From an uncultured Methylophaga sp. (GTDB lineage: Bacteria > Pseudomonadota > Gammaproteobacteria > GCF-002020875): a stretch of DNA of 33,453 nt. The stretch covers positions 1 to 33,453 of the forward strand of contig CALEHW010000019.1 in assembly GCA_937877715.1 (NCBI GenBank). The letters run 5' to 3'. This document shows positions 7,306 through 15,057 of the stretch, piece after piece; position 1 is the first letter of the stretch; each line of letters starts with the position of its first letter. The notes beneath the pieces were generated by a model. It had not been told where the DNA came from, searched no databases, and was given only the letters and a program-made list of their open reading frames with translations. The position numbers were made by a program, and so were the translations under genes.

Positions 7306-9066
7306 ATGTCTGAAAAAACAGAGGCTGAACAGAAAAAAACAGGTTTTTTCTCTCGCCGTATAATTTTCAATACAACTCTTGGTGCAGGGCTATTTTTTGC
7401 GCTTGTGGGTATTATTTTCTGGGGTGGTTTCAATACATCAATGGAGATGACAAATACCCTTGAGTTCTGTATCTCCTGTCATGAGATGGAGGATAACGTC
7501 TATGAGGAGTATCAGAAGACGGTTCATTACGCCAACCGTTCAGGTGTACGGGCGACATGTTCTGATTGTCATGTGCCTGATCCATGGATTCATAAGGTAG
7601 TAAGAAAGATTCAAGCCAGCAAAGAGGTATGGCACATGTTATTGGGGACTATTGATACCCCTGAAAAATTTGATGCGAAACGACTGACTTTGGCAAAAAA
7701 TGTCTGGAATGCAATGAAGAAGACAGATTCACGGGAGTGTAGAAACTGTCATGACTTTACATCCATGGATAAAAACATGCAGAAGCCACGTGCACAGAAG
7801 CAGCACGCAAATGCTCTGCGTGACGGCCAGACATGTATTGACTGTCACAAGGGTATTGCACACAATGATGTTCGCAAGCTGTTGAGTGATGAGGAGCTGG
7901 AGGCACTTGAGGCACCAGATGCCACAATTGCACATCCTGATGCAAAGCTGTTTGAATTGAAGGATATTGCTCCTGAGTTGGCGGTAGCTAAGGAAGAAGA
8001 GCGTAAAGCTGCAGAGGAGATGGCTGCTGCAGAACGTGAGACAGAGATCAAGCAGGCAGCGGTAGCAATGGCATCCGAGATGGCCAAAACAATGGCTGAA
8101 GAGATGGCAGCTGCAGCTGCAGCAGGCAAGAGTACTGCTGAATCTGGAGCAGGCATTGATGAGCGCTGGAACTCAATTGAGGGCCGCAAGATCACTCTGC
8201 TCTACCCTGGCCAGACATCCATGGAGTGGGTCCTTAATGGTAAGGATCATGGTGGCGCACGACCATTTACCAAGGGTGGTGACAGATGCTTTACCTGTCA
8301 TGATAAAGAGGCCGACAAGATGGGAACCAAGATTGTTGGTGGCAAGCATCAATCAGCTGCAGAGCCAGCGCCAGTCAAAGGCAAGCGTGGTGGTATCCCT
8401 GTAACTGTTAAGGCAGCTCACGATGATGAGAACCTCTATCTACACTTCCACTGGCATGACGGTGGTATCCCTGTGGCTGAGGGTGAGCGTATGGATGCAG
8501 AGAATGCTGTCAAGCTGGCAATGATGTTTGCAACGGATGAGGTTGAGTATGCAGACCGTGCCGGTTGCTGGGGAACCTGTCACCATGATGCAAACGGTAT
8601 GCCTCACCAGCCTGAGGGTACTGATGTTGTGAAATACATCAAGGAGTCACGTAGCAAGATTGAGGTTAAGGGGCGTCGTGGCAAGAAACGTGGTGGCTGG
8701 AATAAACTGCGCAAGCCAGAGGAGATCACTGCAGCCATGGAAGCAAAGAAGTTTATGGATCTGATCCGCTATAAGTCAGATGGTACAGTTGAGGATGGAT
8801 ATATCCTTGATAACCGTGTGATGGATGGCAACATCTCTGATGTGGAGATGGTGTCAGAGAATGCGAACGGAATGTGGACAGTGGTCATGAAGCGTAAGCT
8901 GAACTCTGGTGATGCTGATGACATCGCACTGGAGAATGGTAAGCTCTACAACTTTGGGTTTGCAATTCATGATGATTATAGTGATGGACGATTCCACCAC
9001 GTATCCCTTGGATACAAGCTTGGTCTGGATGATCCAAAAGCAGAGATCAATGCTGTAAGGTGGTAG
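7306..9066 (+). CDS. NapC/NirT-type tetraheme cytochrome fused to a heme-binding domain
   Basis: Membrane-anchored multiheme protein of 586 residues. The start at 7306 is chosen because GGAGG lies 7 bases upstream; the in-frame TTG/ATG at 7285/7288 lie before that site. One transmembrane helix (about 20-41) precedes four CXXCH motifs at 55, 85, 145 and 177, the NapC/NirT pattern that oxidises quinol and reduces a periplasmic acceptor. An alanine/glutamate-rich, probably coiled-coil linker (about 225-275) leads to a C-terminal domain with CFTCH at 328 and CWGTCH at 421. That domain resembles the ethylbenzene dehydrogenase/cytochrome c-552-type heme-binding domain. CWGTCH has three residues between the cysteines, an atypical heme motif. 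Lying after nirS, the protein probably passes quinol electrons toward NirS, perhaps through the fused domain. Confidence 0.85.
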   Translation: MSEKTEAEQKKTGFFSRRIIFNTTLGAGLFFALVGIIFWGGFNTSMEMTNTLEFCISCHEMEDNVYEEYQKTVHYANRSGVRATCSDCHVPDPWIHKVVRKIQASKEVWHMLLGTIDTPEKFDAKRLTLAKNVWNAMKKTDSRECRNCHDFTSMDKNMQKPRAQKQHANALRDGQTCIDCHKGIAHNDVRKLLSDEELEALEAPDATIAHPDAKLFELKDIAPELAVAKEEERKAAEEMAAAERETEIKQAAVAMASEMAKTMAEEMAAAAAAGKSTAESGAGIDERWNSIEGRKITLLYPGQTSMEWVLNGKDHGGARPFTKGGDRCFTCHDKEADKMGTKIVGGKHQSAAEPAPVKGKRGGIPVTVKAAHDDENLYLHFHWHDGGIPVAEGERMDAENAVKLAMMFATDEVEYADRAGCWGTCHHDANGMPHQPEGTDVVKYIKESRSKIEVKGRRGKKRGGWNKLRKPEEITAAMEAKKFMDLIRYKSDGTVEDGYILDNRVMDGNISDVEMVSENANGMWTVVMKRKLNSGDADDIALENGKLYNFGFAIHDDYSDGRFHHVSLGYKLGLDDPKAEINAVRW

Positions 9067-9076
9067 CATCAGTAGA

Positions 9077-9436
9077 ATGATCGGTAACTTTAAAAGGCCT
9101 CTCAAGCTCCTGCTGGGAGGCCTTTTTTTTCTGTTTTATTTCTCGCAACCTTATGCCGGATCTCAGGTGGTTGATGTTGAGATCTATAAGTTCAAATTCT
9201 CCCCAGAGGTTGTGACAATTAATGTTGGTGACACCGTGAGGTGGATCAATAAGGAAAAGAGGCAATACCACTCTGTTCAATTGAACCAGGAGGACTCAGA
9301 TAGTCTATTGATGGAGTCGGACTATTTTTTCCCTAGAGAAACCTGGCAATATACTTTTACCAAGTCAGGGGATTATAGCTATATGTGTGGCCCACATCCG
9401 GAGATGACGGGAATAGTGGAGGTGGTGGCCCCTTAG
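9077..9436 (+). CDS. Secreted cupredoxin (type I copper protein)
   Basis: A 119-residue plastocyanin/amicyanin-like protein. The signal peptide is about residues 1-28. Likely copper ligands are His65 (YHSV) and the C-terminal loop Cys104-x2-His107-x2-Met110. Such proteins carry single electrons in the periplasm, and after nirS and the NirT-like protein it could be a direct donor to NirS or NosZ. The start codon follows the NirT-like stop by 10 bases and lacks a clear Shine-Dalgarno sequence. A terminator-like hairpin lies inside the signal-peptide codons, so much of the upstream transcription may stop before the copper domain is reached. It converges with the dnr-like gene. Confidence 0.82.
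   Translation: MIGNFKRPLKLLLGGLFFLFYFSQPYAGSQVVDVEIYKFKFSPEVVTINVGDTVRWINKEKRQYHSVQLNQEDSDSLLMESDYFFPRETWQYTFTKSGDYSYMCGPHPEMTGIVEVVAP
9092..9130 (+). terminator. Intrinsic terminator inside the start of the cupredoxin gene
   Basis: AAAAGGCCTC (9092-9101) pairs perfectly with GAGGCCTTTT (9117-9126) around a 15-base loop. The T-run continues to 9130, eight T in all. This is a textbook Rho-independent signature on the plus strand, and it overlaps cupredoxin codons 6-18. Confidence 0.7.
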
Positions 9437-9457
9437 GTGCTTTACCACTGCAGGATA

Positions 9458-10147
9458 CTAGTCGATCAGCACCTCACGCATCTTGTCGGCATTGAGGATG
9501 CGGATATCATTGCCATTGACCTCAATCATCTTGCTCTTCTTTAATTTTCCAAGAATGCGGGAGAAGGTCTCACGCTGAATGGAGAGACGTGATGCAATTA
9601 CGCTCTTCTGGGTCGGGAGGTGGAATTCAGTCACATTGTGTTCATCTGCTGGAATAAAGGAGAGCAGGTAGCTGATTAATCGATGGGTGGCATTATGGAG
9701 GCAGAGGTTATCGATCTCCATTACATGCCCTTGCAGACGGCGACTAAGGTCTGCCATGATTGGAAATACTGTTTCCGGATTCTTGTGCAGGATCTTCTGA
9801 TAGACCTGATTATTGAAGGAGAAGACCTCTCCAGTTTCCAGGAACTGGCTGTTAACGGGGTAAGCTCCTCGATCCATGAACATTACCGCCTCGGCAAAGG
9901 AGTTTCCTGCCTGCAGGATATTGATGGTCTTTTCATTGCCATCAGGGGCAAGTAGAAATAGTCTAATTGTGCCCGTTCGTACGACGTAAAAGTGCTTGGC
10001 CTCATCCCCTTGCGAGAACAGGATTTCATCCTGTTTTTTTCTAATCAGATCAGAGGAGGTGACAACATTTTTCATTGCCTCCTTGCTCAGAGATGAGAAG
10101 AGTGGAGAGCGACGAATCTCGCGTTCAAAAACCGGTGATAGTGACAT
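9458..10147 (-). CDS. dnr: Crp/Fnr-family regulator, DNR/NnrR-like
   Basis: A 229-residue transcription factor with an N-terminal cyclic-nucleotide-binding-like sensor domain (about 20-130), a dimer helix and a C-terminal winged helix. The recognition helix carries the E-x-x-S-R pattern (RETFSR) that in FNR reads TTGAT half-sites. The N-terminal cysteine cluster that holds the Fe-S centre of FNR is absent; the only cysteine is in the dimer-helix region. That points to a DNR-type, heme-dependent NO sensor rather than an oxygen sensor. The presence of TTGAT-N4-ATCAA-like boxes before nirE, nosZ and other operons in this window fits it as their activator. Whether it responds to NO here is inference. 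Confidence 0.82.
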   Translation of the reverse strand: MSLSPVFEREIRRSPLFSSLSKEAMKNVVTSSDLIRKKQDEILFSQGDEAKHFYVVRTGTIRLFLLAPDGNEKTINILQAGNSFAEAVMFMDRGAYPVNSQFLETGEVFSFNNQVYQKILHKNPETVFPIMADLSRRLQGHVMEIDNLCLHNATHRLISYLLSFIPADEHNVTEFHLPTQKSVIASRLSIQRETFSRILGKLKKSKMIEVNGNDIRILNADKMREVLID

Positions 10148-10387
10148 ATTGTCGGACTCGTTTCCTAGATGATCGTGGGCAGTTAATTGTTGCTCACAAT
10201 ATTATTTTTGTTATTCTAAAATCGTTTGGGGAGTTTAACGATATTCTCGCTGTTTGTTAAGGTTTTGATGCACTGTCGTGCAGTACGTTGTTCTCTATGA
10301 AGGCATGGGTTGGTCTGAGGGGGGGGCTGCGGAAAGCAGAATGCCTCTACTTTGAAAAGTATCACAGCGGTGATAGTGGGGGAGATG
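10148..10387. other. Gap between dnr and the TusA-like gene
   Basis: No gene is supported. A short hairpin (TATCAC/GTGATA, 10360-10375) lies just downstream of the tusA-like stop on the minus strand and is followed there by CTTTT, so it may be a weak terminator. The rest is AT-rich leader of dnr with no clear FNR box. Confidence 0.35.
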
Positions 10388-10684
10388 CTATGCCGTTGAA
10401 TTAACCTGATGGCAGCTGGGAATATCCACCAGAATTTTGTCACGATTATCTATATGTTGGCCAGTTGCGGTAATTTCGACCAGAAAATCCCCGTTAGCAG
10501 TGGAGTGGCTATCTATCAGAAAGCCATTTTTTTTCAGGTGGCCAAAGAGTGGTTGAGGCTCAACACTGATTAGCAGCTCAAACGACTCCCCGGGATCAAG
10601 TGCCATAGCTTGCTCAGTTGCCTTTCTGAACGGTTCTGGACAGGACAGTCCGCGGACATCAAGTGGGGTAGGGATGTTTTTCAT
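10388..10684 (-). CDS. TusA/SirA-like sulfur carrier family protein
   Basis: A 98-residue cytoplasmic protein with the family signature near the N-terminus: LDVRGLSCPEP, in which Cys15 is the sulfur-carrying residue. The helix and strands of the two-layer fold follow, but the C-terminal tail is somewhat longer than in classical TusA. TusA relatives pass persulfide sulfur to cofactor and tRNA pathways, or take part in dissimilatory sulfur oxidation. Here it follows the ZnuA-SCO gene by 60 bases on the same strand and precedes dnr. A link to sulfide delivery for the NosZ copper-sulfide centre is possible but unproven. Confidence 0.7.
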   Translation of the reverse strand: MKNIPTPLDVRGLSCPEPFRKATEQAMALDPGESFELLISVEPQPLFGHLKKNGFLIDSHSTANGDFLVEITATGQHIDNRDKILVDIPSCHQVNSTA

Positions 10685-10744
10685 AGATTGAGCTGTAATG
10701 TTCGTCTATATTACGAATGATGTAAATACCTACGGATAGTAGAA

Positions 10745-12160
10745 CTATTTCGGCAGAATTTCCCGAATGCGTGAGGCCATCTCATCGGCAGAGATACCAT
10801 GGGCAAGTTTGGTGATGAATTCACCATTGGGGGCCATCAGGAAGACCCCGGATGAGTGGTCCATGAGATACTGATTGGTTCCTCTCGATGCATCGACAAC
10901 CTTCTCGTATTTAACGTGGTATGTGTTGGCAACGCGTTCAATCATCCTCTGTGTTCCGGTCAGTCCAACCAGTGTTGGATGGAAGTAGGCGACGTAGGTG
11001 CTTAGTACATCGGGAGTGTCTCGTGCCGGATCTACAGTGATAAAGTAGGGGCGGATCTCCTCGCTATCTTTGCCCAATTTCTCCAGTGCCCCAGAGATGG
11101 TGATCAGAGAGGTAGGGCAGACATCCGGGCAGAATGTATAGCCAAAGTAGACTAGATGAAATTTGCCCACCATATTTTGGTCGGTAAAGAGTTTTCCATG
11201 GTGGTCACGGAGCATGAATTTTCTACCAATCTGGGCTGGTGGAGGGGGCTCCTGTACGTTATCGTCAGTGGCCTCTTCCGTGGCGATATTTGCGATTTCA
11301 TACTTCATACACTGTTTTATGGTGGCTGTGTTCTGCTCCATTAGCCTGAAGTAGTGGTCCGGTCCAGCATCTATCATGGAGCCGAAGCTATCCAGTATGC
11401 CAATATTGATATCTGTTCCAGTAGTGAGTATGGAGTAATCATTGGGGTTAATCTGCTCTTCGGTCAGCAAACAGCTATAGTCACCGCTCCTGAGTTTTGC
11501 TCGGCTCTCTAGCAGAGATAACCCGGTAACAGGGGTTGTTGGGGACTCTGCTACCACCCCCCGAATCTTGAGGGCATACGCCTGTTCAAAGTACTGCAGG
11601 GTGTCATAGTAGGCTATACCGATGCCACTCTTTAGTCCCCTGTACCCATACTCCAGGCGACGATCCAGTTCGGCCACTCTATATAACATATTGCGCCGGT
11701 TCTTCTCATAGAGAGGCTTACGCTGCGGATCAAGTCTCATCAGTGCCCTGGCAAGTTCGTCTACGAGGATAAGTATGTTGCGGCTGTCCAGCCAGAAGAA
11801 CGGATCACGCTTCTCCTTGTCCCAGCGTGATAGCAATACCTTTATCTCTTCATTGTCCAATAAGGTAAAGAGGGTTGTGTCCGGACCAAGCAGTTTGATC
11901 TGGTTAACCATAAACTGCTCAAGCTCTGGCCCAACCCAGACCACGATATCTGCATCACGTATGCTATGCTGCTGCTCTCTCGAGAGCTTTACCCTATATG
12001 GGGATTGTCTGTCTACAAGAAGTTCTGGTGGTCGGGTATCGGCCAGCAATCCAGATAGAATCGAGTGAATCGGTTTTATGGTGGCAATGACTCTGAGAGG
12101 CTCTCCACCCCATGTGGTTAAGGAGAAGAGGAGCAGCACAAGGAGAGAGAGTAGTCTCAA
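10745..12160 (-). CDS. ZnuA-like binding protein fused to SCO1/SenC copper chaperone
   Basis: A 471-residue exported fusion. A signal peptide (about 1-18) is followed by a ZnuA-type metal-binding protein domain (about 22-290; DADIVVWVGPELEQFM is characteristic). A proline-rich linker (about 300-310) leads to a SCO1/SenC thioredoxin-fold domain (about 311-471). The SCO copper ligands are present: CPDVC at 344-348 and His435. In the ZnuA part all three zinc-ligand histidines of the E. coli protein appear replaced (Tyr55, Phe121, Tyr185), the His-rich loop is absent, and only the acidic ligand position (Asp257) remains. It probably is not a zinc importer component but a periplasmic copper chaperone, plausibly for NosZ. 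The gene overlaps the upstream small-protein gene by 4 nt (ATGA). Confidence 0.83.
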   Translation of the reverse strand: MRLLSLLVLLLFSLTTWGGEPLRVIATIKPIHSILSGLLADTRPPELLVDRQSPYRVKLSREQQHSIRDADIVVWVGPELEQFMVNQIKLLGPDTTLFTLLDNEEIKVLLSRWDKEKRDPFFWLDSRNILILVDELARALMRLDPQRKPLYEKNRRNMLYRVAELDRRLEYGYRGLKSGIGIAYYDTLQYFEQAYALKIRGVVAESPTTPVTGLSLLESRAKLRSGDYSCLLTEEQINPNDYSILTTGTDINIGILDSFGSMIDAGPDHYFRLMEQNTATIKQCMKYEIANIATEEATDDNVQEPPPPAQIGRKFMLRDHHGKLFTDQNMVGKFHLVYFGYTFCPDVCPTSLITISGALEKLGKDSEEIRPYFITVDPARDTPDVLSTYVAYFHPTLVGLTGTQRMIERVANTYHVKYEKVVDASRGTNQYLMDHSSGVFLMAPNGEFITKLAHGISADEMASRIREILPK

Positions 12161-12501
12161 AACAACTTCTCCTGGTGGTTGATGAATGCTCTCTCCAGCA
12201 ATTCAATGCGCTCGTCAACCTGCTTGCCAATGGTTTTCTCACTGGGGCAAGCCTCTCTTGCGGTTATCATGGCAAGAAATGCTTCATTGGTCGACTGCTC
12301 AAAGGCGATGCCAATGGGGCGAATTTTGGGGACGGTTGAGACCAGTGAGCGCTTCATTCTGTGGGTCTCGTTGAGATAGCCACAGTTAAGGGCAACTCCA
12401 TTCAGTGATCCTAGCTGCTTGATGGCATCAAACTGCTCGTCATTGATTGCAGAGGCAATGGTTGCGAATAGTAACAGAGCGACTATCCATGCTGTTTTCA
12501 T
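12157..12501 (-). CDS. Small secreted two-cysteine protein of unknown function
   Basis: A 114-residue protein with a clear signal peptide (about 1-18, cleavage after ASA). The mature part is helical, with two cysteines (Cys40 and Cys85) that could form a disulfide. No family is recognised. The start at 12501 is preferred because only this gives a signal peptide; the open frame continues upstream with unrelated sequence. It is the first gene of an operon with the ZnuA-SCO fusion (4-nt overlap) and has a consensus DNR box about 42 bp before its predicted transcription start. A role with the fusion in periplasmic metal handling is a guess from context. Confidence 0.65.
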   Translation of the reverse strand: MKTAWIVALLLFATIASAINDEQFDAIKQLGSLNGVALNCGYLNETHRMKRSLVSTVPKIRPIGIAFEQSTNEAFLAMITAREACPSEKTIGKQVDERIELLERAFINHQEKLF

Positions 12502-12563
12502 CAATTTGATAGATTCCGGATTAATCTTAGTTGGTCTACCTTGACCAATGTCATTTACCGAGC

Positions 12564-12606
12564 ATATTAGCAGATGCAAAACTTCCACCGTGTTGATCAA
12601 GATCAA
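12564..12606 (-). promoter_or_regulatory. Consensus DNR/FNR promoter of the small protein/ZnuA-SCO operon
   Basis: TTGATCAAGATCAA (12593-12606) is an exact match to the FNR/DNR consensus, the best in the window. On the minus strand TAATAT (12569-12564) is a good -10. The predicted start near 12557 places the box at about -42. The same box ends only 11 bases before the menA start codon on the other strand, so bound regulator might also affect menA. Confidence 0.7.
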
Positions 12607-12617
12607 GAGAAAAGAAG

Positions 12618-13493
12618 ATGAGTAGTCCATGGCTGAGCGCAATCCGCCCCAAGACTCTATCCATAGGGGTGGTTCCGGTGCTGCTCGGAGCCACGATCGC
12701 CCATGCAGAGGGGGCTCTGATGCAACCGGTACTGCTGCCCCTGATCCTGCTGGCAGCACTACTGATTCAGATAGGGACCAATCTGCATAATGATGCTGGA
12801 GATGCGGTTAGGGGGGCAGATGGTCCAGACCGTATTGGTCCAAAACGGACAGTGGCAGAGGGGTGGTTGAGTGCGGCTGAGGTAAAAAGAGCAGCCATCG
12901 GATGTTTTTCCGCTGCACTATTGATCGGATTGTATATGGTCAAGGTTGGTGGTCTCCCTGTATTGATTATGGGGGTTCTGTCTATTGGTGCAGGGGTTGC
13001 ATATACTGGGGGCAGACTACCGATTGCCTATACCATGTTGGGTGAACTTTTTGTCTTTCTCTTTTTTGGGGTTGTTGCGGTTTCAGGTACGGTCTACCTG
13101 CTAACTCTGCAGTGGAGCATCATCTCCATCTGGCTGGGAGCTGCGGTCGGGATGCATGCCGCTGCCGTACTGGTGGTCAACAACTATCGGGATATTGATA
13201 CCGATAGACGGGCCGCAAAGTTGACCCTGGCGACCCATCTTGGAAAACGGGCAAGCAGATGGCTCTATCTGCTGCTGTTGGCACTGCCATTTCCGTTGCT
13301 GATGGTTGTTGCAGAGCTATTGCAGAAGCCGCTTCTGATCTGGGTTATTATCCCGGCACTGCTGTTTGCTCTTTACTTGGGTAGGGAGATCTACCGTATC
13401 CCCCATGGCAGAGGTCTGAACAGGCTGTTGGCTCAGACGGCACAACTACAGCTCCTGTATGGGGTTTTGATTATTTTGGGAATTCAATTATGA
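12618..13493 (+). CDS. menA: MenA, 1,4-dihydroxy-2-naphthoate polyprenyltransferase
   Basis: Integral membrane UbiA-superfamily prenyltransferase of 291 residues. It attaches the polyprenyl tail to 1,4-dihydroxy-2-naphthoate, giving demethylmenaquinol. The first aspartate-rich motif is in NLHNDAGDAVRGADGPDR and the second in NNYRDIDTDRRAAKLTLATHLG. About eight or nine hydrophobic helices are visible. The N-terminal 'WLSAIRPKTL' is the usual MenA start, supporting ATG 12618, although the preceding AAGAAG is a weak ribosome binding site. It opens a rightward operon (menA, triheme cytochrome, ubiE, menE) with 4-nt overlaps. A DNR box overlaps its promoter region. Confidence 0.93.
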   Translation: MSSPWLSAIRPKTLSIGVVPVLLGATIAHAEGALMQPVLLPLILLAALLIQIGTNLHNDAGDAVRGADGPDRIGPKRTVAEGWLSAAEVKRAAIGCFSAALLIGLYMVKVGGLPVLIMGVLSIGAGVAYTGGRLPIAYTMLGELFVFLFFGVVAVSGTVYLLTLQWSIISIWLGAAVGMHAAAVLVVNNYRDIDTDRRAAKLTLATHLGKRASRWLYLLLLALPFPLLMVVAELLQKPLLIWVIIPALLFALYLGREIYRIPHGRGLNRLLAQTAQLQLLYGVLIILGIQL

Positions 13494-14332
13494 AGATAAA
13501 GATGGTCGTAGCGGTGGCGCTCCTGATGCCACTGGTTTCCGTATGGTCTGTGGTAACAAAGGCAGAAGAGGAGGTAACCCTAACACCACCTCCGGACTCT
13601 ATTGCCCAGTGGTACAAGCCGCAGAATAAGAGGCAGGTCTGGTTGCATACCATGTTCCGTCTGCGTCGTTCTATGCAGGCAATTCAGGAATATACGATTC
13701 TACAGGATGAGAGGTTGCTGGACAAATGGGGGTCACAATTCATCAAGGACTATCGCACCATTACCGAGATGGTTCCGGAGTGGGGTGATGAGGTTGAACC
13801 CAAATGGATTAATCGACTGGAGCTGGTTATCCAGAATAGGGAGTGGGAAAAGATGGGCGGTGCGCTGAGAAAGGTGGCTATGACATGCAGCTCGTGTCAT
13901 GACGACTATCGTGCCGTAACCGCAGCCCTCTACCGCTCCCCCGATTTTGGCAAGGTGATGGTTGAGGATAGTGAGACTCTGGAGGAGCTTCCATACAAGG
14001 ATGCAATGAAGAATCTCTCGATCTCTATGAACAGTTTCAAGATTGCGGTTGAGGACAGACGATTTAGTGCTGCCACAGCGCATCTTGAGACTTTATCTAC
14101 CCGCATAATGGACCTGGGAAAGGGTTGCAGTGAGTGTCACCGTGATGAGATTCCCCGTGAGCGTATAGTGGGGTTAGAGACGGAATTACTACTGGGGGAG
14201 CTCTCTGCTCTGGTAGAGTTAAATCCAGGCGGAGTGGGAAGAAAACTGGGCAAGGTGGGGGTTGTAGTCTGCGCCCGTTGTCACAGTGTTCATCGCACCC
14301 TCTCGGATTTGAGAGGATTGCTTGAGCCATGA
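13490..14332 (+). CDS. Triheme cytochrome c, cytochrome c'-like, inside the men operon
   Basis: A 280-residue exported protein with a signal peptide (about 1-24) and three CXXCH motifs: CSSCH at 133, CSECH at 213 and CARCH at 261. The first motif with its flank (CSSCHDDYR) resembles the C-terminal heme site of four-helix cytochrome c', and the rest is mostly helical with no obvious methionine ligands. It is translationally coupled at both ends: its start overlaps the menA stop by 4 nt and its stop overlaps ubiE by 4 nt. It has no known role in quinone synthesis. A menaquinol-linked electron carrier or an NO-binding cytochrome c' relative are both possible; the function is unknown. Confidence 0.75.
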   Translation: MKIKMVVAVALLMPLVSVWSVVTKAEEEVTLTPPPDSIAQWYKPQNKRQVWLHTMFRLRRSMQAIQEYTILQDERLLDKWGSQFIKDYRTITEMVPEWGDEVEPKWINRLELVIQNREWEKMGGALRKVAMTCSSCHDDYRAVTAALYRSPDFGKVMVEDSETLEELPYKDAMKNLSISMNSFKIAVEDRRFSAATAHLETLSTRIMDLGKGCSECHRDEIPRERIVGLETELLLGELSALVELNPGGVGRKLGKVGVVVCARCHSVHRTLSDLRGLLEP

Positions 14333-15057
14333 GCGGCAAGGGAGAGCAGCTTTCGCAGACCTTTGGTTGCTCCAGGGTTGATGAGCAGGAGCGCGAAAAG
14401 AAGATACGTGCTGTTTTTAAGGCTGTCGCCCCCCGTTATGACCTGATGAATGACATGATGAGCTTCGGTATCCACCGCCTCTGGAAACGCCGTCTGGTAA
14501 ATATGGTTGCCCCGCAAACGGGGGAGGTAGTTGTTGATCTGGCAGGCGGTACCGGCGATATTGCCGAGAAGATGGCTGCAAAGGGGCGTAGCATCATTGT
14601 CATAGACCCCAGCAAGGAGATGATGGCAGAGGGGGAGAGACGGGGCATCAAGGGGGTAGAGTTCCGGGTGGGAACAGGGGAATCTATACCCCTGTCTGAC
14701 CAATCGGTGGACCGTCTTACCATCTCCTTTGGTATCCGTAACATGACAAACATGGGGCAGGCTCTGCGTGAGATCAATCGAGTACTGAAACCGGGCGGGA
14801 AAATGTACTGCCTTGAGTTCTCCAGACCACACTGGCTGATCAAGCCACTCTATGATCTCCACTCTTTCTATCTGATCCCGCGACTCGGTGCATGGATAGC
14901 CAAGGCACCAATTGCCTACAACTACCTAGTGGAGTCAATTCGCCGCTTTCCCGACCAAAAGGAGATGAAGGGGCTGATGGAGGAGGCCGGATTCACCAAT
15001 GTCAGCTACAGAAACCTCACCTTCGGAATTGCTGCCATCCATATTGGTGAAAAATGA
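14329..15057 (+). CDS. ubiE: UbiE/MenG quinone C-methyltransferase
   Basis: SAM-dependent methyltransferase of 242 residues that methylates demethylmenaquinol to menaquinol and, in proteobacteria with both quinones, also the ubiquinone precursor. The SAM-binding motif VVDLAGGTGDIAEKM is at about residues 65-80, and the family motifs 'RYDLMNDMMSFGIHRLWK' and 'SFGIRNMTN' are intact. Size is normal for the family. It lies between the triheme cytochrome and menE with 4-nt overlaps on both sides. The context favours the menaquinone role (menG), but a shared role cannot be excluded without knowing whether another ubiE exists in the genome. Confidence 0.92.
   Translation: MSGKGEQLSQTFGCSRVDEQEREKKIRAVFKAVAPRYDLMNDMMSFGIHRLWKRRLVNMVAPQTGEVVVDLAGGTGDIAEKMAAKGRSIIVIDPSKEMMAEGERRGIKGVEFRVGTGESIPLSDQSVDRLTISFGIRNMTNMGQALREINRVLKPGGKMYCLEFSRPHWLIKPLYDLHSFYLIPRLGAWIAKAPIAYNYLVESIRRFPDQKEMKGLMEEAGFTNVSYRNLTFGIAAIHIGEK

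Noticed and set aside
12541-12554. Second FNR-like box TTGACCAATGTCAT upstream of the small protein gene
   Set aside because: The right half-site is poor, and it would lie downstream of the predicted transcription start. No -10 element sits at the right distance for menA.
12502-12759. N-terminal extension of the small secreted protein reading through the menA start region
   Set aside because: It is antisense to menA and destroys the signal peptide; the ATG at 12501 is far more likely.
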